NCBI RefSeq assembly: GCF_003285265.1
Contig: NZ_CP030239.1
Location: 1,364,001 to 1,428,000 of the forward strand
Reading direction: 5' to 3'
Length of the DNA: 64,000 bases
Source: Paracoccus mutanolyticus
GTDB taxonomy: Bacteria > Pseudomonadota > Alphaproteobacteria > Rhodobacterales > Rhodobacteraceae
A program made the translations under genes and the position numbers. Shown here piece by piece: positions 18,525 through 28,706 of this stretch. Every line of letters starts with the position of its first letter. Position 1 is the first letter of the stretch. The notes beneath the pieces were generated by a model, which was not told where the DNA came from, ran no database searches, and saw only the letters and a program-made list of their open reading frames with translations.

Positions 18525-19523
18525 ATGAAACGCCTAGCCCTTTCCGCCGCAGTCGTCATGCCGCTTGCCGTCCTGGCCGGGCCGGCGCTGGCCGATTGCA
18601 GCGACCTGACCATCGCCAGCATGAACTGGCAAAGCGCCGAGCTGATGGCGAACCTCGACCAGTTCATCCTGAACGAGGGTTATGGCTGCGACGCCGAGAT
18701 CGTCGTAGGCGACACCGTGCCCAGCATCACCTCGCTGGTGGAAAAGGGCAAACCCGAGATCGTGCCCGAGGCCTGGGTGGACCTGATGCCCGAGATCGTC
18801 GCGGCGGGCATCAAGGACGGCAAGATCGTCGAAATGGCGCGCTCTCTGTCGGACGGCGGCCAGCAGGGCTGGTTCATCCCCCGCTACATGCTGGACGAAC
18901 ATCCGAACCTGAACAAGATCAGCGAGATCCTGGCCCATCCCGAACTGTTCCCCGCCCCCGAGGACGCCAGCAAGGGTGCGGTCTTCAACGGCCCCGCGGG
19001 CTGGGGCGGCACCATCGTCACCACCCAGCTGGCCAAGGCCTTCGACATCGAGAGGCACGGCTTTACCCTGGTCGATACCGGGTCGGCGGCCGGGCTCGAC
19101 GGGTCCATGGCCAAGGCCTATGAACAAAAGGCGCCGTGGCTGGGCTTCTACTGGGCGCCGACCTCGATGCTGGGCAAGTACGACATGGTGCCGGTCGACT
19201 TCGGCATGGCCAACGACATGGCCGAATGGAAGCGCTGCACCTCGGTCGCGGACTGCCCCGACCCCAAGCCGAACGCCTTCCCGGTCGACAACGTGTTCAC
19301 GCTGATCGCCAGCGACTTCGCCAAGGACGCCGATCAGGGCGTTCTGGACTATCTGAAGAAACGCAGCTGGGGCAACGACACCGTCAACAAGATGATGGCC
19401 TGGATGACCGACAACCAGGCCACGGGCGAGGAAGGCGCGCGCGAGTTCCTGCGCACGCATGAAGAGATGTGGACCCAGTGGGTCAGCCCCGAGGCGGCGG
19501 AAAAGATCAAGTCCGCGCTTTGA
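18525..19523 (+). CDS. Choline/betaine-type ABC transporter, periplasmic binding protein
   Basis: ATG 18525 follows GGGAGAACG. Residues 1-24 are a Sec signal peptide ending in GPALA. The mature protein is OpuAC/ProX-like: DLTIASMNWQSAELMAN, then EIVVGDTVPSITSLVEKGK and PEAWVDLMPE, with a late Trp-rich segment (WLGFYWAPTSMLGKYDM). It is about 332 residues with no frameshift. It captures a quaternary amine such as choline, betaine or a proline betaine and delivers it to the permease at 19591. The exact ligand cannot be read without the aromatic-cage residues being mapped. A strong palindrome after the stop may stabilise its mRNA. Confidence 0.85.
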   Translation: MKRLALSAAVVMPLAVLAGPALADCSDLTIASMNWQSAELMANLDQFILNEGYGCDAEIVVGDTVPSITSLVEKGKPEIVPEAWVDLMPEIVAAGIKDGKIVEMARSLSDGGQQGWFIPRYMLDEHPNLNKISEILAHPELFPAPEDASKGAVFNGPAGWGGTIVTTQLAKAFDIERHGFTLVDTGSAAGLDGSMAKAYEQKAPWLGFYWAPTSMLGKYDMVPVDFGMANDMAEWKRCTSVADCPDPKPNAFPVDNVFTLIASDFAKDADQGVLDYLKKRSWGNDTVNKMMAWMTDNQATGEEGAREFLRTHEEMWTQWVSPEAAEKIKSAL

Positions 19524-19531
19524 TCGCGCCC

Positions 19532-19551
19532 GGGCGGCCGCGCGGCCGCCC
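19532..19551. promoter_or_regulatory. Intercistronic 20-bp perfect palindrome
   Basis: GGGCGGCCGC meets its own reverse complement with no mismatch, 8 bp after the binding-protein stop and 39 bp before the permease start. With no T-run it is more likely a stem protecting the upstream message, which would raise binding protein over permease, than a terminator. Confidence 0.6.
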
Positions 19552-19590
19552 GACCCCTTCCCCACTCAGCCCACAGGCGGACGGCAGACC

Positions 19591-20478
19591 ATGTCCTGGT
19601 TGACCTCATTTCCACAGCTTGACGACGGATTCCTGCGCGACCTCAAGAAGGTCATCGACGACGGCTTCCGCAGCTTTACCCGCAGTTACGGCGATGTGAT
19701 CGAGGGGCTGTTCAGCCCGCTCCAGACGCTGCTCAGCTGGTCCGAACGGCTTCTGACACACACGCCCTGGCCGATCATCCTGGCGGTCGTCGCCGCCCTG
19801 GCCTGGGGCGCCAGCCGCAGCCTTCGCGTGGTGATCGGCAGCGTCGTGACGCTGGTGCTGATCGGCATGTTCGGCATGTGGGAGGACACGATGAAGACCG
19901 TGTCCATGATCTTTGCCTCGACCCTGCTGTCGATCCTGATCGGCCTGCCGCTGGGCATCCTGATGTCGCGTTCGGCCCGGGTGCAATCGGTGCTGAACCC
20001 GGTGCTGGACGTGATGCAGACCATGCCGAGCTTCGTCTATCTGATCCCGGTGGTCATGCTGCTGGGCATCGGCCGGGTGCCGGGGCTGATCGCGGTGGTG
20101 ATCTATGCGCTGCCGCCGATGATCCGGCTGACGAACCTGGGCATCCGGCAGGTGGACCGCGAGGTGCTCGAGGCCGCCGACGCCTTCGGCTCGTCCCGCT
20201 GGCAAAAGCTCATCAAGGCGGAGCTGCCGCTGGCCCTGCCTACCATCATGGCCGGCATCAACCAGACCATCATGATGGCGCTGGCGATGGTCGTCATCGC
20301 GTCCATGATCGGCGTCCAGGGCCTGGGCCAGCCGGTGCTGAAGGCGATCTCGAACCAGTATTTCACGCTGGGGCTTTTCAACGGCTTCGCCATCGTCGGC
20401 ATCGCCATCCTGTTCGACCGCATCAGCCAGGCCTGGGGCCAGCGCCTGCAGAAACACCGCGAGGCCAGCCATGTCTGA
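19591..20478 (+). CDS. Choline/betaine-type ABC transporter permease
   Basis: ATG 19591; 295 residues. Membrane spans begin near residue 60 (WPIILAVVAALAWGASRS). The cytoplasmic EAA loop that docks to the ATPase is visible as EVLEAADAFGSSRWQKL, and the C-terminal spans include QTIMMALAMVVIASMIG. It is a ProW/OpuAB-type inner-membrane permease. Its stop overlaps the start of the ATPase gene by 8 bp, indicating coupled translation. Confidence 0.9.
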   Translation: MSWLTSFPQLDDGFLRDLKKVIDDGFRSFTRSYGDVIEGLFSPLQTLLSWSERLLTHTPWPIILAVVAALAWGASRSLRVVIGSVVTLVLIGMFGMWEDTMKTVSMIFASTLLSILIGLPLGILMSRSARVQSVLNPVLDVMQTMPSFVYLIPVVMLLGIGRVPGLIAVVIYALPPMIRLTNLGIRQVDREVLEAADAFGSSRWQKLIKAELPLALPTIMAGINQTIMMALAMVVIASMIGVQGLGQPVLKAISNQYFTLGLFNGFAIVGIAILFDRISQAWGQRLQKHREASHV

Positions 20479-21495
20479 ACCCATCGGAATCGAGATTCGC
20501 AACCTTTACAAGATCTTCGGCCCCCATGCCGCGGCCCATGTCGATGCCGTCCGCCGCGGCATGACCAAGGCCGAATTGCAGGCCCGCCATCACCACGTCC
20601 TGGGCCTGCGCGACATCAACATCTCGATCCCTGCGGGCAGCATCCAGGTCATCATGGGCCTGTCGGGTTCGGGCAAGTCGACGCTGATCCGCCACATCAA
20701 CCGGCTGATCGAACCCACCGCCGGCCAGATCGTCATCGAGGGCCAGGATGTCGTGACCATGGCGCCCGAGGCGCTGCGCGCCTTCCGCCGGCACAAGACC
20801 GCGATGGTGTTCCAGAAATTCGCCCTGCTGCCGCATCGCACGGTGCTGGACAATGCCGCCTATGGGCTTGAGGTCCAGGGCATTTCCGAAGCCGAGCGTT
20901 ACCGCACCGCGATGCGCTGGATCGAGCGGGTCGGCCTGAAGGGGTTCGAGAAAAGCTATCCCAGCCAGCTGTCGGGCGGCATGCAGCAGCGCGTGGGCTG
21001 GCCCGCGCGCTGGCCAACGACGCCCCGATCCTGCTGATGGACGAGGCCTATTCGGCGCTGGACCCCTTGATCCGCTACGACATGCAGACGGTCCTGCTGG
21101 ACCTGCAAAAGGAAGTGCGCAAGACCATCGTCTTCATCACCCACGACCTTGACGAGGCGCTGCGCATCGGCGACCGCATCGCGCTTTTGCGCGACGGGAA
21201 CGTGATCCAGCAGGGCACAGGTCAGGACATCGTTCTGAACCCGGCCGACGACTATGTGGCGAACTTCGTCCAGCATGTCGACCGCGGCAAGGTGCTTAGG
21301 GTCGAGGCGGTGATGGACGCCCCCGCCGGCAGTCCGATGGCCGGGATCACGATCCGCGCCGACGCCTCGCTGGCCGAGGCGCTGAAGCTGATGGCCGCGA
21401 ACCAGACCCAGGGCCTGCTGGTCCAAGGCGGCGCGGGGCAGGTGGTGGGCTGGCTGCCCTTCCGCGCCGCGATCGAGGCCCAGGCTGGGCGCTAG
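20471..21495 (+). CDS. Choline/betaine-type ABC transporter ATPase (one frameshift)
   Basis: ATG 20471. Walker A is [17 protein letters not shown], the signature is [14 protein letters not shown], Walker B is [13 protein letters not shown] and the switch His is in [12 protein letters not shown] single C is missing at about 20999 in what should read GGCCTGGCC (GLARALAND), which splits the frame at 21037. A C-terminal CBS-like region ([16 protein letters not shown]) marks it as a ProV/OpuAA-type subunit, which in relatives senses ionic strength. The restored length is about 341 residues. The shift is very probably a sequence error. Confidence 0.87.
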
Positions 21496-21510
21496 GCACA
21501 AGGAGACGTG

Positions 21511-22292
21511 ATGCGCATCGGAATCATCGGGGCGACCGGCTGGCTGGGCTCGGCCCTGGGCGGGCGGCTTCTGGCGCAGGGGATCGTGGCGCCGGAAAAC
21601 CTGATCGCGCTGAACCGCACCGGGCCCCGGCCCGATTACCAGGGCCATCGCGGTGTGGGCTGGGCGCGCGACGTGGCCGATCTGGCGGGGCAAAGCGACG
21701 TGATCGTCGTCTCGGTGCGGCCGGTCGACTGGGCGGGCTTGGGCCTGCAGGCGCAGGGACGCCTGGTCGTGTCCTTCATGGCCGGGGTGCGGGGGGAACG
21801 GCTGGCCGCCTGCGGCGGGCGCATCGTCCGCGCCATGCCGAACGCGGCGGCGGAACTGGGCGCGTCCTATTCGCCGTTCTGGGCCGCGCCGGACGTCACC
21901 GCCGAGGATCGCGACACCGTCCGGCGGCTTCTGTCCGCCATCGGCACCACGGACGAACTGGCCGAGGAATCCCAGATCGACCTGATGACCGCCCTGCCCG
22001 GCTCGGGCGCGGCCTATCCGGCGCTGATGGCGGTGGCGATGGCCGGCTTCATGCGCGCCTGGGGGTCGAGGACGCTGTCGCCTGGCGCGCGGCCGAGGCG
22101 GCCGTGGTCGGCGGCGCGCAGATGCTGGCCGGCCGCATCGCCGAGGCGCCGCAGTTCCTGGCCGCCTATCGCGATTACCGCGGCACCACCGCCGCCGGGC
22201 TGGACGCCGCCGAGGCCGCGGGCTTCGACGACGCCCTGCGCCGGGCACTGGCCGCCGCGACCGAGGCGTCGCGCCGGCTGGGCCAGGACTAG
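21511..22292 (+). CDS. Pyrroline-5-carboxylate reductase-like dehydrogenase (frameshifted)
   Basis: ATG 21511 lies 5 bp after AAGGAG; the GTG at 21508 is too close. The N-terminal NADP motif is IGIIGATGWLGSALGG. MPNAAAELGASYSPFW and MTALPGSGAAYPALM match the ProC fold. A shift near 22060 moves to the frame with VVGGAQMLAGRIAEAP, ending at the TAG at 22290-22292. Sited behind a quaternary-amine transporter and before an ornithine cyclodeaminase homologue, it may reduce a cyclic imine derived from the imported compound rather than make proline. Confidence 0.75.
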
Positions 22293-22342
22293 GGCCGCGC
22301 CCGGCGGAAGGCGGCAGGACTATCAGGCAAGGGGATCATTCG

Positions 22343-23296
22343 ATGACGGACGCAACATCCAGGCCGCAGCTGGTGTTCTATGAGGAGGCGGCGCCGCGCC
22401 TGACCTGGCCCGATGCCGTTCAGGCGATCCGGCAGGGCCACGCCCTGGCCCCGGCCGAGATCCGCGACAGTTTCCTTGGCCCGCCCGAAGGCACGATGAT
22501 GAGCCGCTCGGCCTATATCCCGGGGCTGGGATACGGGGCGAAGTGCTTTACCGTGCTGGACGCCAATGCCGCGCGCGGCCTGCCCACCGTGCAGGGCGCG
22601 ATGCTGGTCTTTGCGCCCGACACCGGCAGCCTTCAGGCCATCATCGACAGCCGCCTGGTGACCGAATTCAAGACGGCGGCGGATTCGGTTCTGGGCGCCA
22701 GCCTGCTGGCCCGCCCCGACAGCCGCCGCCTGCTGGTGGTGGGGGCGGGGACCGTGGCCGAAAGCCTGGTGCGCGCCTATACCGCCGCCCTGCCGGGGAT
22801 CGACGAGGTGACCCTGTGGGCGCGCCGCCCGGAACAGGCCCAGGCGCTGGTCGCCCGGCTGGCGGATGTCCCGGCGCGGCTGGCCGTGGCCCAGGACCTG
22901 CCCGGTGCGCTGGCCCGGGCCGATATCGTCAGTTCGGCCACCATGGCGCGACAGCCGGTCATCCTGGGCCGGCATGTCCGGCCGGGGACGCATGTGGACC
23001 TGATCGGCGCCTACAAGGCCGACATGCGCGAGGCCGACGACGACCTGATCCGCAGGGGCGCGCTCTTCGTGGACAGCCGGGCCACCACTATCGGCCATAT
23101 CGGCGAACTCGCCATCCCCATGGCAGCGGGTGTGATCGCGCCAGACCATGTCCTGGGCGACCTTTACGACCTGGTGCGGCCCGACGCGCGGCGCCGCGCA
23201 AGCCCCGACGAGATCACGATCTACAAGAACGGCGGCGGCGCCCATCTGGACCTGATGATCGCGGCCCATATCGCGCGGATCATGGCCTCTGCCTGA
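22343..23296 (+). CDS. Ornithine cyclodeaminase / mu-crystallin family protein
   Basis: ATG 22343; 317 residues, intact. An N-terminal substrate domain contains MMSRSAYIPGLGYGAKCFTV, and the NAD-binding Rossmann fold has RLLVVGAGTVAESLVRAY and IVSSATMARQPVILG. Members deaminate and cyclise ornithine or act as ketimine/imine reductases. With the ProC-like gene 51 bp upstream it suggests a two-step imine chemistry fed by the transporter. The precise substrate is unknown. Confidence 0.85.
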   Translation: MTDATSRPQLVFYEEAAPRLTWPDAVQAIRQGHALAPAEIRDSFLGPPEGTMMSRSAYIPGLGYGAKCFTVLDANAARGLPTVQGAMLVFAPDTGSLQAIIDSRLVTEFKTAADSVLGASLLARPDSRRLLVVGAGTVAESLVRAYTAALPGIDEVTLWARRPEQAQALVARLADVPARLAVAQDLPGALARADIVSSATMARQPVILGRHVRPGTHVDLIGAYKADMREADDDLIRRGALFVDSRATTIGHIGELAIPMAAGVIAPDHVLGDLYDLVRPDARRRASPDEITIYKNGGGAHLDLMIAAHIARIMASA

Positions 23297-23326
23297 CGGC
23301 CGCGCGGGCGGTTTTTGCCGCCTGCC

Positions 23327-23351
23327 GGAACATCTGCCCCGCCGCCGGGTT
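23327..23351 (+). promoter_or_regulatory. EcfG-like promoter before the catalase-like gene
   Basis: GGAAC, 16 bp, GGTT: one mismatch in the -10. It ends 32 bp before an ATG at 23383 that has GGAGAG before it but closes after 22 codons, and 89 bp before the ATG used at 23441. Confidence 0.5.
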
Positions 23352-23440
23352 CACTCTGCGACCCAGTCATGCGGAGAGACCGATGTTCCGACCCCCGCTC
23401 GCCAGGCCCTGCACCCCTGTGACAGCCCTCGGGGTGCGCC

Positions 23441-24526
23441 ATGTGTCCTGACCGTCCCCCGCTGCGCTACAGCGACGATCTGGAAACCGTCGACCCCGCC
23501 CGCGAGGCGGCGACGGTCGAGGATCTGATCCAGTCCTTTCGCCATATCCTGACCACGACCTTTCGCGACTATGGCCATGCCGTGCGCGGCGTCCATGCCA
23601 AGGCCCATGCCGTTCTGCGGGGCCGGCTGGTGGTCGACGCCACCCTGCCGCCGGAACTGGCGCAGGGGCTTTTTGCCCAGCCCGGCGAATACCCGGCCTG
23701 GCTGCGCATCTCGACCAATCCCGGCGACCTGATCAGCGACACGGTGGCGCTGCCGCGCGGCATCGCGCTCAAGGTCGAGAATGTCCCGGGTCCGCGCCTT
23801 GATGTGGATTCGGACGGCGCGCAGGACTTTTTGATGATCAACGGCCCGGTCTTTGCCGTGCCCCGAGCGCAGGATTTCGCCGGGCAGTTGAAACTGCTGG
23901 CGGCGACCACCGACCGCGCCGAAGGGGCCAAGATCGCCCTGTCGAAGACGCTGCAGACCGTGAATGCCGCCCTGGGCATGGTGGGGCTGGAAAGCACGGC
24001 CCTTGCGGGCATGGGCGGCGCCCCCCAGACCGACCCCCTGGGCGAGACCTATTTCAGCGCCACCCCGTTCCGCTATGGCGATCATGTCGCCAAGTTCCGC
24101 TTGCGGCCGCTGTCGCCGGCGCTGACGGCGCTGACCGGCAAGCCCATCGACATGGGCGCCGCCGAAAACCCGATCCGCGCGCAGATCAGGCGCGAGATGG
24201 CGGGGATCGACGGCGAATGGGCCTTCGAGGTGCAGCTGGCCCGCGACCCCGAGCGCCAGCCCATCGAGGATGCCTCGGCCCTTTGGGACGAGGCCGAGGC
24301 GCCCTTCGTCCAGGTGGCGACGCTGTATCTGCCCCGGCAGGACAGCTGGGACGCCGAGGCCGTCGAACAGGCCGACGACCGGATGCGTTTCAGCCCCTGG
24401 AACGGCATCGTGGCGCATCGTCCTTTGGGCAGCGTCAACCGCGCGCGCCGGGAAACCTATCGCTACTCGGCCCATTTCCGGGCCGAGGCGAACGGCTGCC
24501 CGATCCACGGATTACAGGAACGACCG
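23441..24526 (+). CDS. Catalase-like haem protein; frame runs on into the next gene
   Basis: Catalase-core family of the small, non-classical type. From ATG 23441 the protein reads LRYSDDLETVDPARE; conserved pieces are VRGVHAKAHAVLRGRL, YPAWLRISTNPGDLISD and QDFLMINGPVFAVP, then MRFSPWNGIVAHRPLGS near the haem-side Arg/Tyr region (RRETYRYSAHFRA). ATG 23441 has no good ribosome site; the ATG at 23383 does but is out of frame, so the true N-terminus may be obscured by an indel. After NGCPIHG, where relatives end, no stop occurs before the ATG of the molybdoenzyme at 24527. Probably a peroxide or lipid-hydroperoxide enzyme under stress control. Confidence 0.75.
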
Positions 24527-26826
24527 ATGACCGAGCACGACCGTCCGCAGCGCGAACAGGACCCGACCACGCCCCATTACGACCACCCGACCGGCGGCTG
24601 GGGTTCGGTCCGCAGCGTCCTGCGCCACCTGGGGGGCAAGCGGGTGCCGCTGGGCGTGCTGGACACGCTGTGGCGCCAGAACAAGCCGCGCGGGCATATG
24701 TGCACCTCCTGCGCCTGGGCCAAGCCCGCCTCGCCGCATCTGGCCGAATTCTGCGAGAACGGCGCCAAGGCTACCATCTGGGACCTGACCAAGGACCGCT
24801 GCGGCCCGGATTTCTTTGCCGCGCATCCGCTGTCCGAACTGCGCGGCTGGTCCGATCACGCGCTTGAGGCGCAGGGCCGGCTGACCCATCCGATGCGCTA
24901 TGACGCCGCCAGCGACCGCTATGTGGAAACCACCTGGGACGAGGCCTTCGCCGCCATCGGCGCGGCGCTGCGGCGCCTGCCGCCCAGGTCCACGGTCTTT
25001 TACGCCTCGGGCCGCGCCAGCCTTGAGACATCGTTCCTGTACGCGCTGTTCGCCCGGCTTTACGGACACAACAACCTGCCCGACAGCTCCAACATGTGCC
25101 ACGAGACGACCAGCGTCGGGCTGAAGAAGGTCATCGGCAGCCCGGTCGGCACCTGCATCCTGTCGGATTTCGACGAATGCGACATGCTGCTGTTCTTTGG
25201 CCAGAACACCGGCTCGAACAGCCCGCGGTTCCTGCATCCCTTGCAGGCGGCGGCCCGGCGGGGTTGTCGCATCGTCACCTTCAACCCGGTCCGGGAACGC
25301 GGGCTGCTGGAATTTGCCAACCCGCAGAACCCGGCCGAGTTGCTGAAGGGCTCGGGCACGCCGATTTCCGACATCTACCTGCAGCTGCGGGCGGGCAGCG
25401 ACATCGCGGCGATCGCGGGGATCTGCAAGCACCTGTTCGCGCTGGACGACGAAAACCCCTCGGACCAGGATCCGGTGATCGACCGCGCCTTCATTGCCCG
25501 GCACGGCCATGATTTCGAGGCGTTCGAGGCCTGGGTCCGCGCCCTGGACTGGCGGAGATCGAGGCCGCCTGCGGCCTGCCCCGCGCCGACCTGGCCGAGG
25601 TCGCCGCGCTTTACGCCCGGTCGCAACGCTGCATCGGTGTCTATGGCATGGGTCTGACCCAGCATGTGCACGGCAGCGACAGTATCGCCATGCTGGTGAA
25701 CCTGCTGCTGATGCGCGGCAACATCGGCCGGCCCGGGGCAGGCATCTGCCCGGTGCGCGGCCATTCAAACGTGCAGGGCCAGCGCACCGTCGGCATTTCG
25801 GAAAAGCCGGACCTGGTGCCCCTGGACAAGCTGGCCGAGGAATTTGGCTTCGATCCCCCACGCGACACCGGCCTGACCACGGTCGAGGTGGTGCAGGCGC
25901 TGCTGGACGGTGAGTTGCGCGGCTTTCTCGGCCTGGGGGGCAATTTCGCCCGAGCCATCCCCGACCAGGGCCGCGCCGACGACCTGTGGCAAAAACTTGA
26001 ACTGAACGTGCAGGTCGCCACCAAGCTGAACCGCAGCCATGTGCTGGTGGGCAAAGGTGCCTGGCTGCTGCCCTGCCTGGTGCGGGCCGAGCGCGACGTT
26101 CAGGCGACCGGGCCCCAGGCCGTGACGATGGAGGACAGCCTGAGCCATATCCACGGCTCGCTGGGCCGTCGGAAACCCGCGTCCGAACACCTGCTGTCGG
26201 AACCGGCGATCATCGCCGGCATTGCCCAGGCCACGCTGGAGCCGAACCCCAAGGTGCGCTGGCAGGACTGGGTGGGCGACTATGGCCTGGTCCGGGATCT
26301 GATCGCGCGAATCTATCCCGACCAGTTCGCCGATTTCAACGACCGCCTGTTCACGCCCGGCGGGTTCTATCGCGGCAATGCGGCGCGCGAACGCGACTGG
26401 CAGACCGACAGCGGCAAGGCCGAGTTCACCGTGCCTCCGGCACTGTCCGCCCTGGGGGACGAACCTGAGCCGGGCAACTTTACCCTGATCACGCTGCGGT
26501 CGAACGACCAGTTCAACACGACGGTCTATGCCGACCGCGACCGGCTGCGGGGGCTGGAAGGACGGATGCGCCTGCTGATCGCCCCCGACCAGATGCGCGA
26601 GGCGGGGCTTGCCGAGGATCAGACCGTGGCCCTTGTGACCGTCAGCGACGACGGCATTTCCCGCCGGCTGGAAGGGCTGCGGGTCACGCCCTATGACCTG
26701 CCCGCCGGCTGCGTCGGGGCCTATTACCCCGAGGCGAATGTCCTGGTGCCGCTGGACCGGTACGACCGTGCGTCCAAGACCCCCGCCTATAAGGGCGCGA
26801 CCGTGCGGATCGAGCCTATTCCGTAG
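24527..26826 (+). CDS. FdhF/YdeP-family molybdopterin oxidoreductase (one frameshift)
   Basis: ATG 24527 (MTEHDRPQREQD) follows CAGGAACG. The iron-sulphur region typical of YdeP-type enzymes is present: MCTSCAWAKPASPHLAEF. Molybdopterin-binding pieces follow: FYASGRASLETSF, SNMCHETTSVGLKK and FFGQNTGSNSPRF. A shift near 25552 changes to the frame reading MGLTQHVHGSDSIAML, and the C-terminal MopB domain (LITLRSNDQFNTTVY) is intact to 26826. Total is about 766 residues. YdeP relatives are linked to acid and stress tolerance; the redox substrate is not known. The modABC genes 2 kb away supply molybdate. Confidence 0.83.
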
Positions 26827-26974
26827 GATCGCCGCTGGCCGGGGCGGGTGAATCGGTCCCGTCGTAGCGCGGCTGGCGCGCGGTGCTGGGCCCGGGAATG
26901 GGATCGCCGGGCTTGTGGTCCTTGCGCTGCGACGGCCGTGTGGTCTGGTCCTTGTCCGTCGCGTCCTCGGGCAT
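26816..26974 (-). CDS. Small hydrophilic peptide, 52 residues
   Basis: ATG 26974 follows AGGAAAGGAC on the minus strand. The product (MPEDATDKDQTTRPSQ, then KDHKPGDPIPGP and ending GDPTE) is polar and proline-rich, like the other small stress peptides here. Its stop overlaps the 3' end of the convergent molybdoenzyme gene. A GGAAC-N15-CATT sequence at 27001-27024 is a weak EcfG-like promoter candidate. No family is recognised. Confidence 0.5.
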   Translation of the reverse strand: MPEDATDKDQTTRPSQRKDHKPGDPIPGPSTARQPRYDGTDSPAPASGDPTE

Positions 26975-27025
26975 GGTCTGTCCTTTCCTGAAAGAAAGGC
27001 AATGCGCCAGGTTGCGCGCGTTCCG

Positions 27026-28205
27026 TCAGATCCGCTCGATCACCAGCGCGATGCCCTGGCCGACGCCGATGCACATCGTCGACCAGCGCCCGGTGTCCGC
27101 CGCTCGGCGCAACTCTCCATCGCCTTCAGGGTGATGATGGCCCCGGTCGCGCCGACCGGATGACCCAGCGCGATGGCGCCGCCGTTCGGGTTCACCCGCG
27201 CGGGTCGCAGGCCAAGTTGCTGGTGCACGGCCAGCCCTGCGCGGCAAAGGCCTCGTTGACTCGATCACGTCGAAATCGCCCGCCGCCAGCCCTGTGCGCG
27301 CCAGCAGCGCCTGCACCGCCGGGACCGGGCCTATGACTATCACACCTTCCGTGCGACCGCCAGTTCAACCCACCGTCACCAGCAGCCGGAACGCGCGGCC
27401 GATCACCGCGGGGCTCCGGTTCCTCGCGGGTTCAGCAGGCCCGCAGGGTCCGTCGTTGATCCCCGAGGCATTGCCCGCCGTGACCGTGCCGTCGCGCTGG
27501 AACACCGCCTTGAACTAGCCAGCTTTTCCAGCGAGGTTTCCTTGGGGTGTTCGTCGGTGTCGAAGGCCACGACGCCCTTGCGGGTCTTGATCTCATGGGA
27601 ACGATCTGGTCGCGGAACCGCCCCTCGGCGATGGCGGCGGCGGCCCGGCGCTGCGATTCCAGCGCGAATTCGTCCTGCGCCTGGCGCGAGATGCCATGCT
27701 CGCGGGCGACATTCTCTGCCGTCACCCCCATGTGGCCGGTGCCCATCGGGCAGGTCAGCGCGCCGGTCATCATGTCCAGCATCGGCGCGTCGCCCATCTT
27801 GACACCAAAGCGCGCCGCCGGAATGGCATAGGGCGCGCGGCTCATCGATTCGGCCCCGCCCGCCACGGCGAAATCGGCGTCCCCCAGCATCAGCGCCTGC
27901 GCGGCGGAAACGATGGCCTGCGCGCCCGATCCGCACAGCCGATTGACGTTCATGGCGGGCGTGGTGTCGGGCACGCCCGCGTCCAGCATGGCGACGCGGG
28001 ACAGGTACATGTCGCGCGGCTCGGTGTTCAGGACATGGCCAAAGACCACGGTGCCGACCTGCGCGGGCGCGATGCCGGCGCGTTCGATGGCGGCGCGGGT
28101 GACGGTCGCGGCCAGCTGGATCGGCGGGATCCCCGCCAGGCTGCCGCCAAAGGTGCCGATGGCGGTCCGCGCCCCGGACAGGATGACGATTTCGGTCTCA
28201 GGCAT
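27026..28205 (-). CDS. Acetyl-CoA acetyltransferase (thiolase), several frameshifts in the C-terminal half
   Basis: ATG 28205 ([17 protein letters not shown]). The first ~215 residues are clean: catalytic Cys in [16 protein letters not shown] and the CoA-loop region ([20 protein letters not shown]). Beyond about 27590 the reading jumps between frames: [19 protein letters not shown], then [20 protein letters not shown], then [18 protein letters not shown], which bears the active-site His. The second active Cys should be in the last part, which is scrambled. Overall length (1,180 bp) is that of a normal thiolase, so several single-base errors are more likely than decay. It condenses or cleaves acyl-CoA in the cytoplasm. 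Confidence 0.78.
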
Positions 28206-28307
28206 GGTTCCCCCATTTGGCTGTTTTCCAAGGCTAGCGCGCGGACCCAGCCGCGCAAAGCCCCGGAGGTGCTTGCCTACGCCGCGTCCTCGGCCAAGAA
28301 TGGCGGC

Positions 28308-28649
28308 ATGGAAAACGATCCCCGTCTCAGCCTGCGCCTGCATTTCGACAGCCTGACCTTTGGCCGGGGCAAGGCCGACCTGCTGCAGGCCATCGCCGAG
28401 GAGGGCTCGATTTCCGCCGCCGGGCGACGGCTGGGGATGAGCTATCGCCGCGCCTGGGCCCTGGTCGAGGAGATGAACCGCCATTTCCGCGCCCCCCTGG
28501 TCGAAAGCGCGCGCGGCGGCGCGGGCGGCGGCGGGGCGGGGCTGTCCGACCTGGGGCGCGCCGTGCTGGGCGAATACCGCGCGCTGGAATCGCTGGTGCG
28601 CGGAGCGCCGCAGCTTGCGGCCCTGCGGGATATGCTGGCCGGGAAATAA
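28308..28649 (+). CDS. ModE-type winged-helix regulator lacking the molybdate-binding domain
   Basis: ATG 28308; 113 residues. The LysR-like winged helix of ModE is visible (FGRGKADLLQAIAEEGSI, SAAGRRLGMSYRRAWALV), followed by a short helix and no Mop/TOBE domain. Such short ModE proteins regulate molybdate uptake in several alphaproteobacteria. It lies 57 bp upstream of modA in the same direction, and diverges from the thiolase gene. Whether it can sense molybdate itself is unclear. Confidence 0.78.
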   Translation: MENDPRLSLRLHFDSLTFGRGKADLLQAIAEEGSISAAGRRLGMSYRRAWALVEEMNRHFRAPLVESARGGAGGGGAGLSDLGRAVLGEYRALESLVRGAPQLAALRDMLAGK

Positions 28650-28706
28650 CGCTTGCCGCCCGCCGCCGCGGCTGGTTATGTCGGGCAAAACATAATGGAG
28701 CCCACC

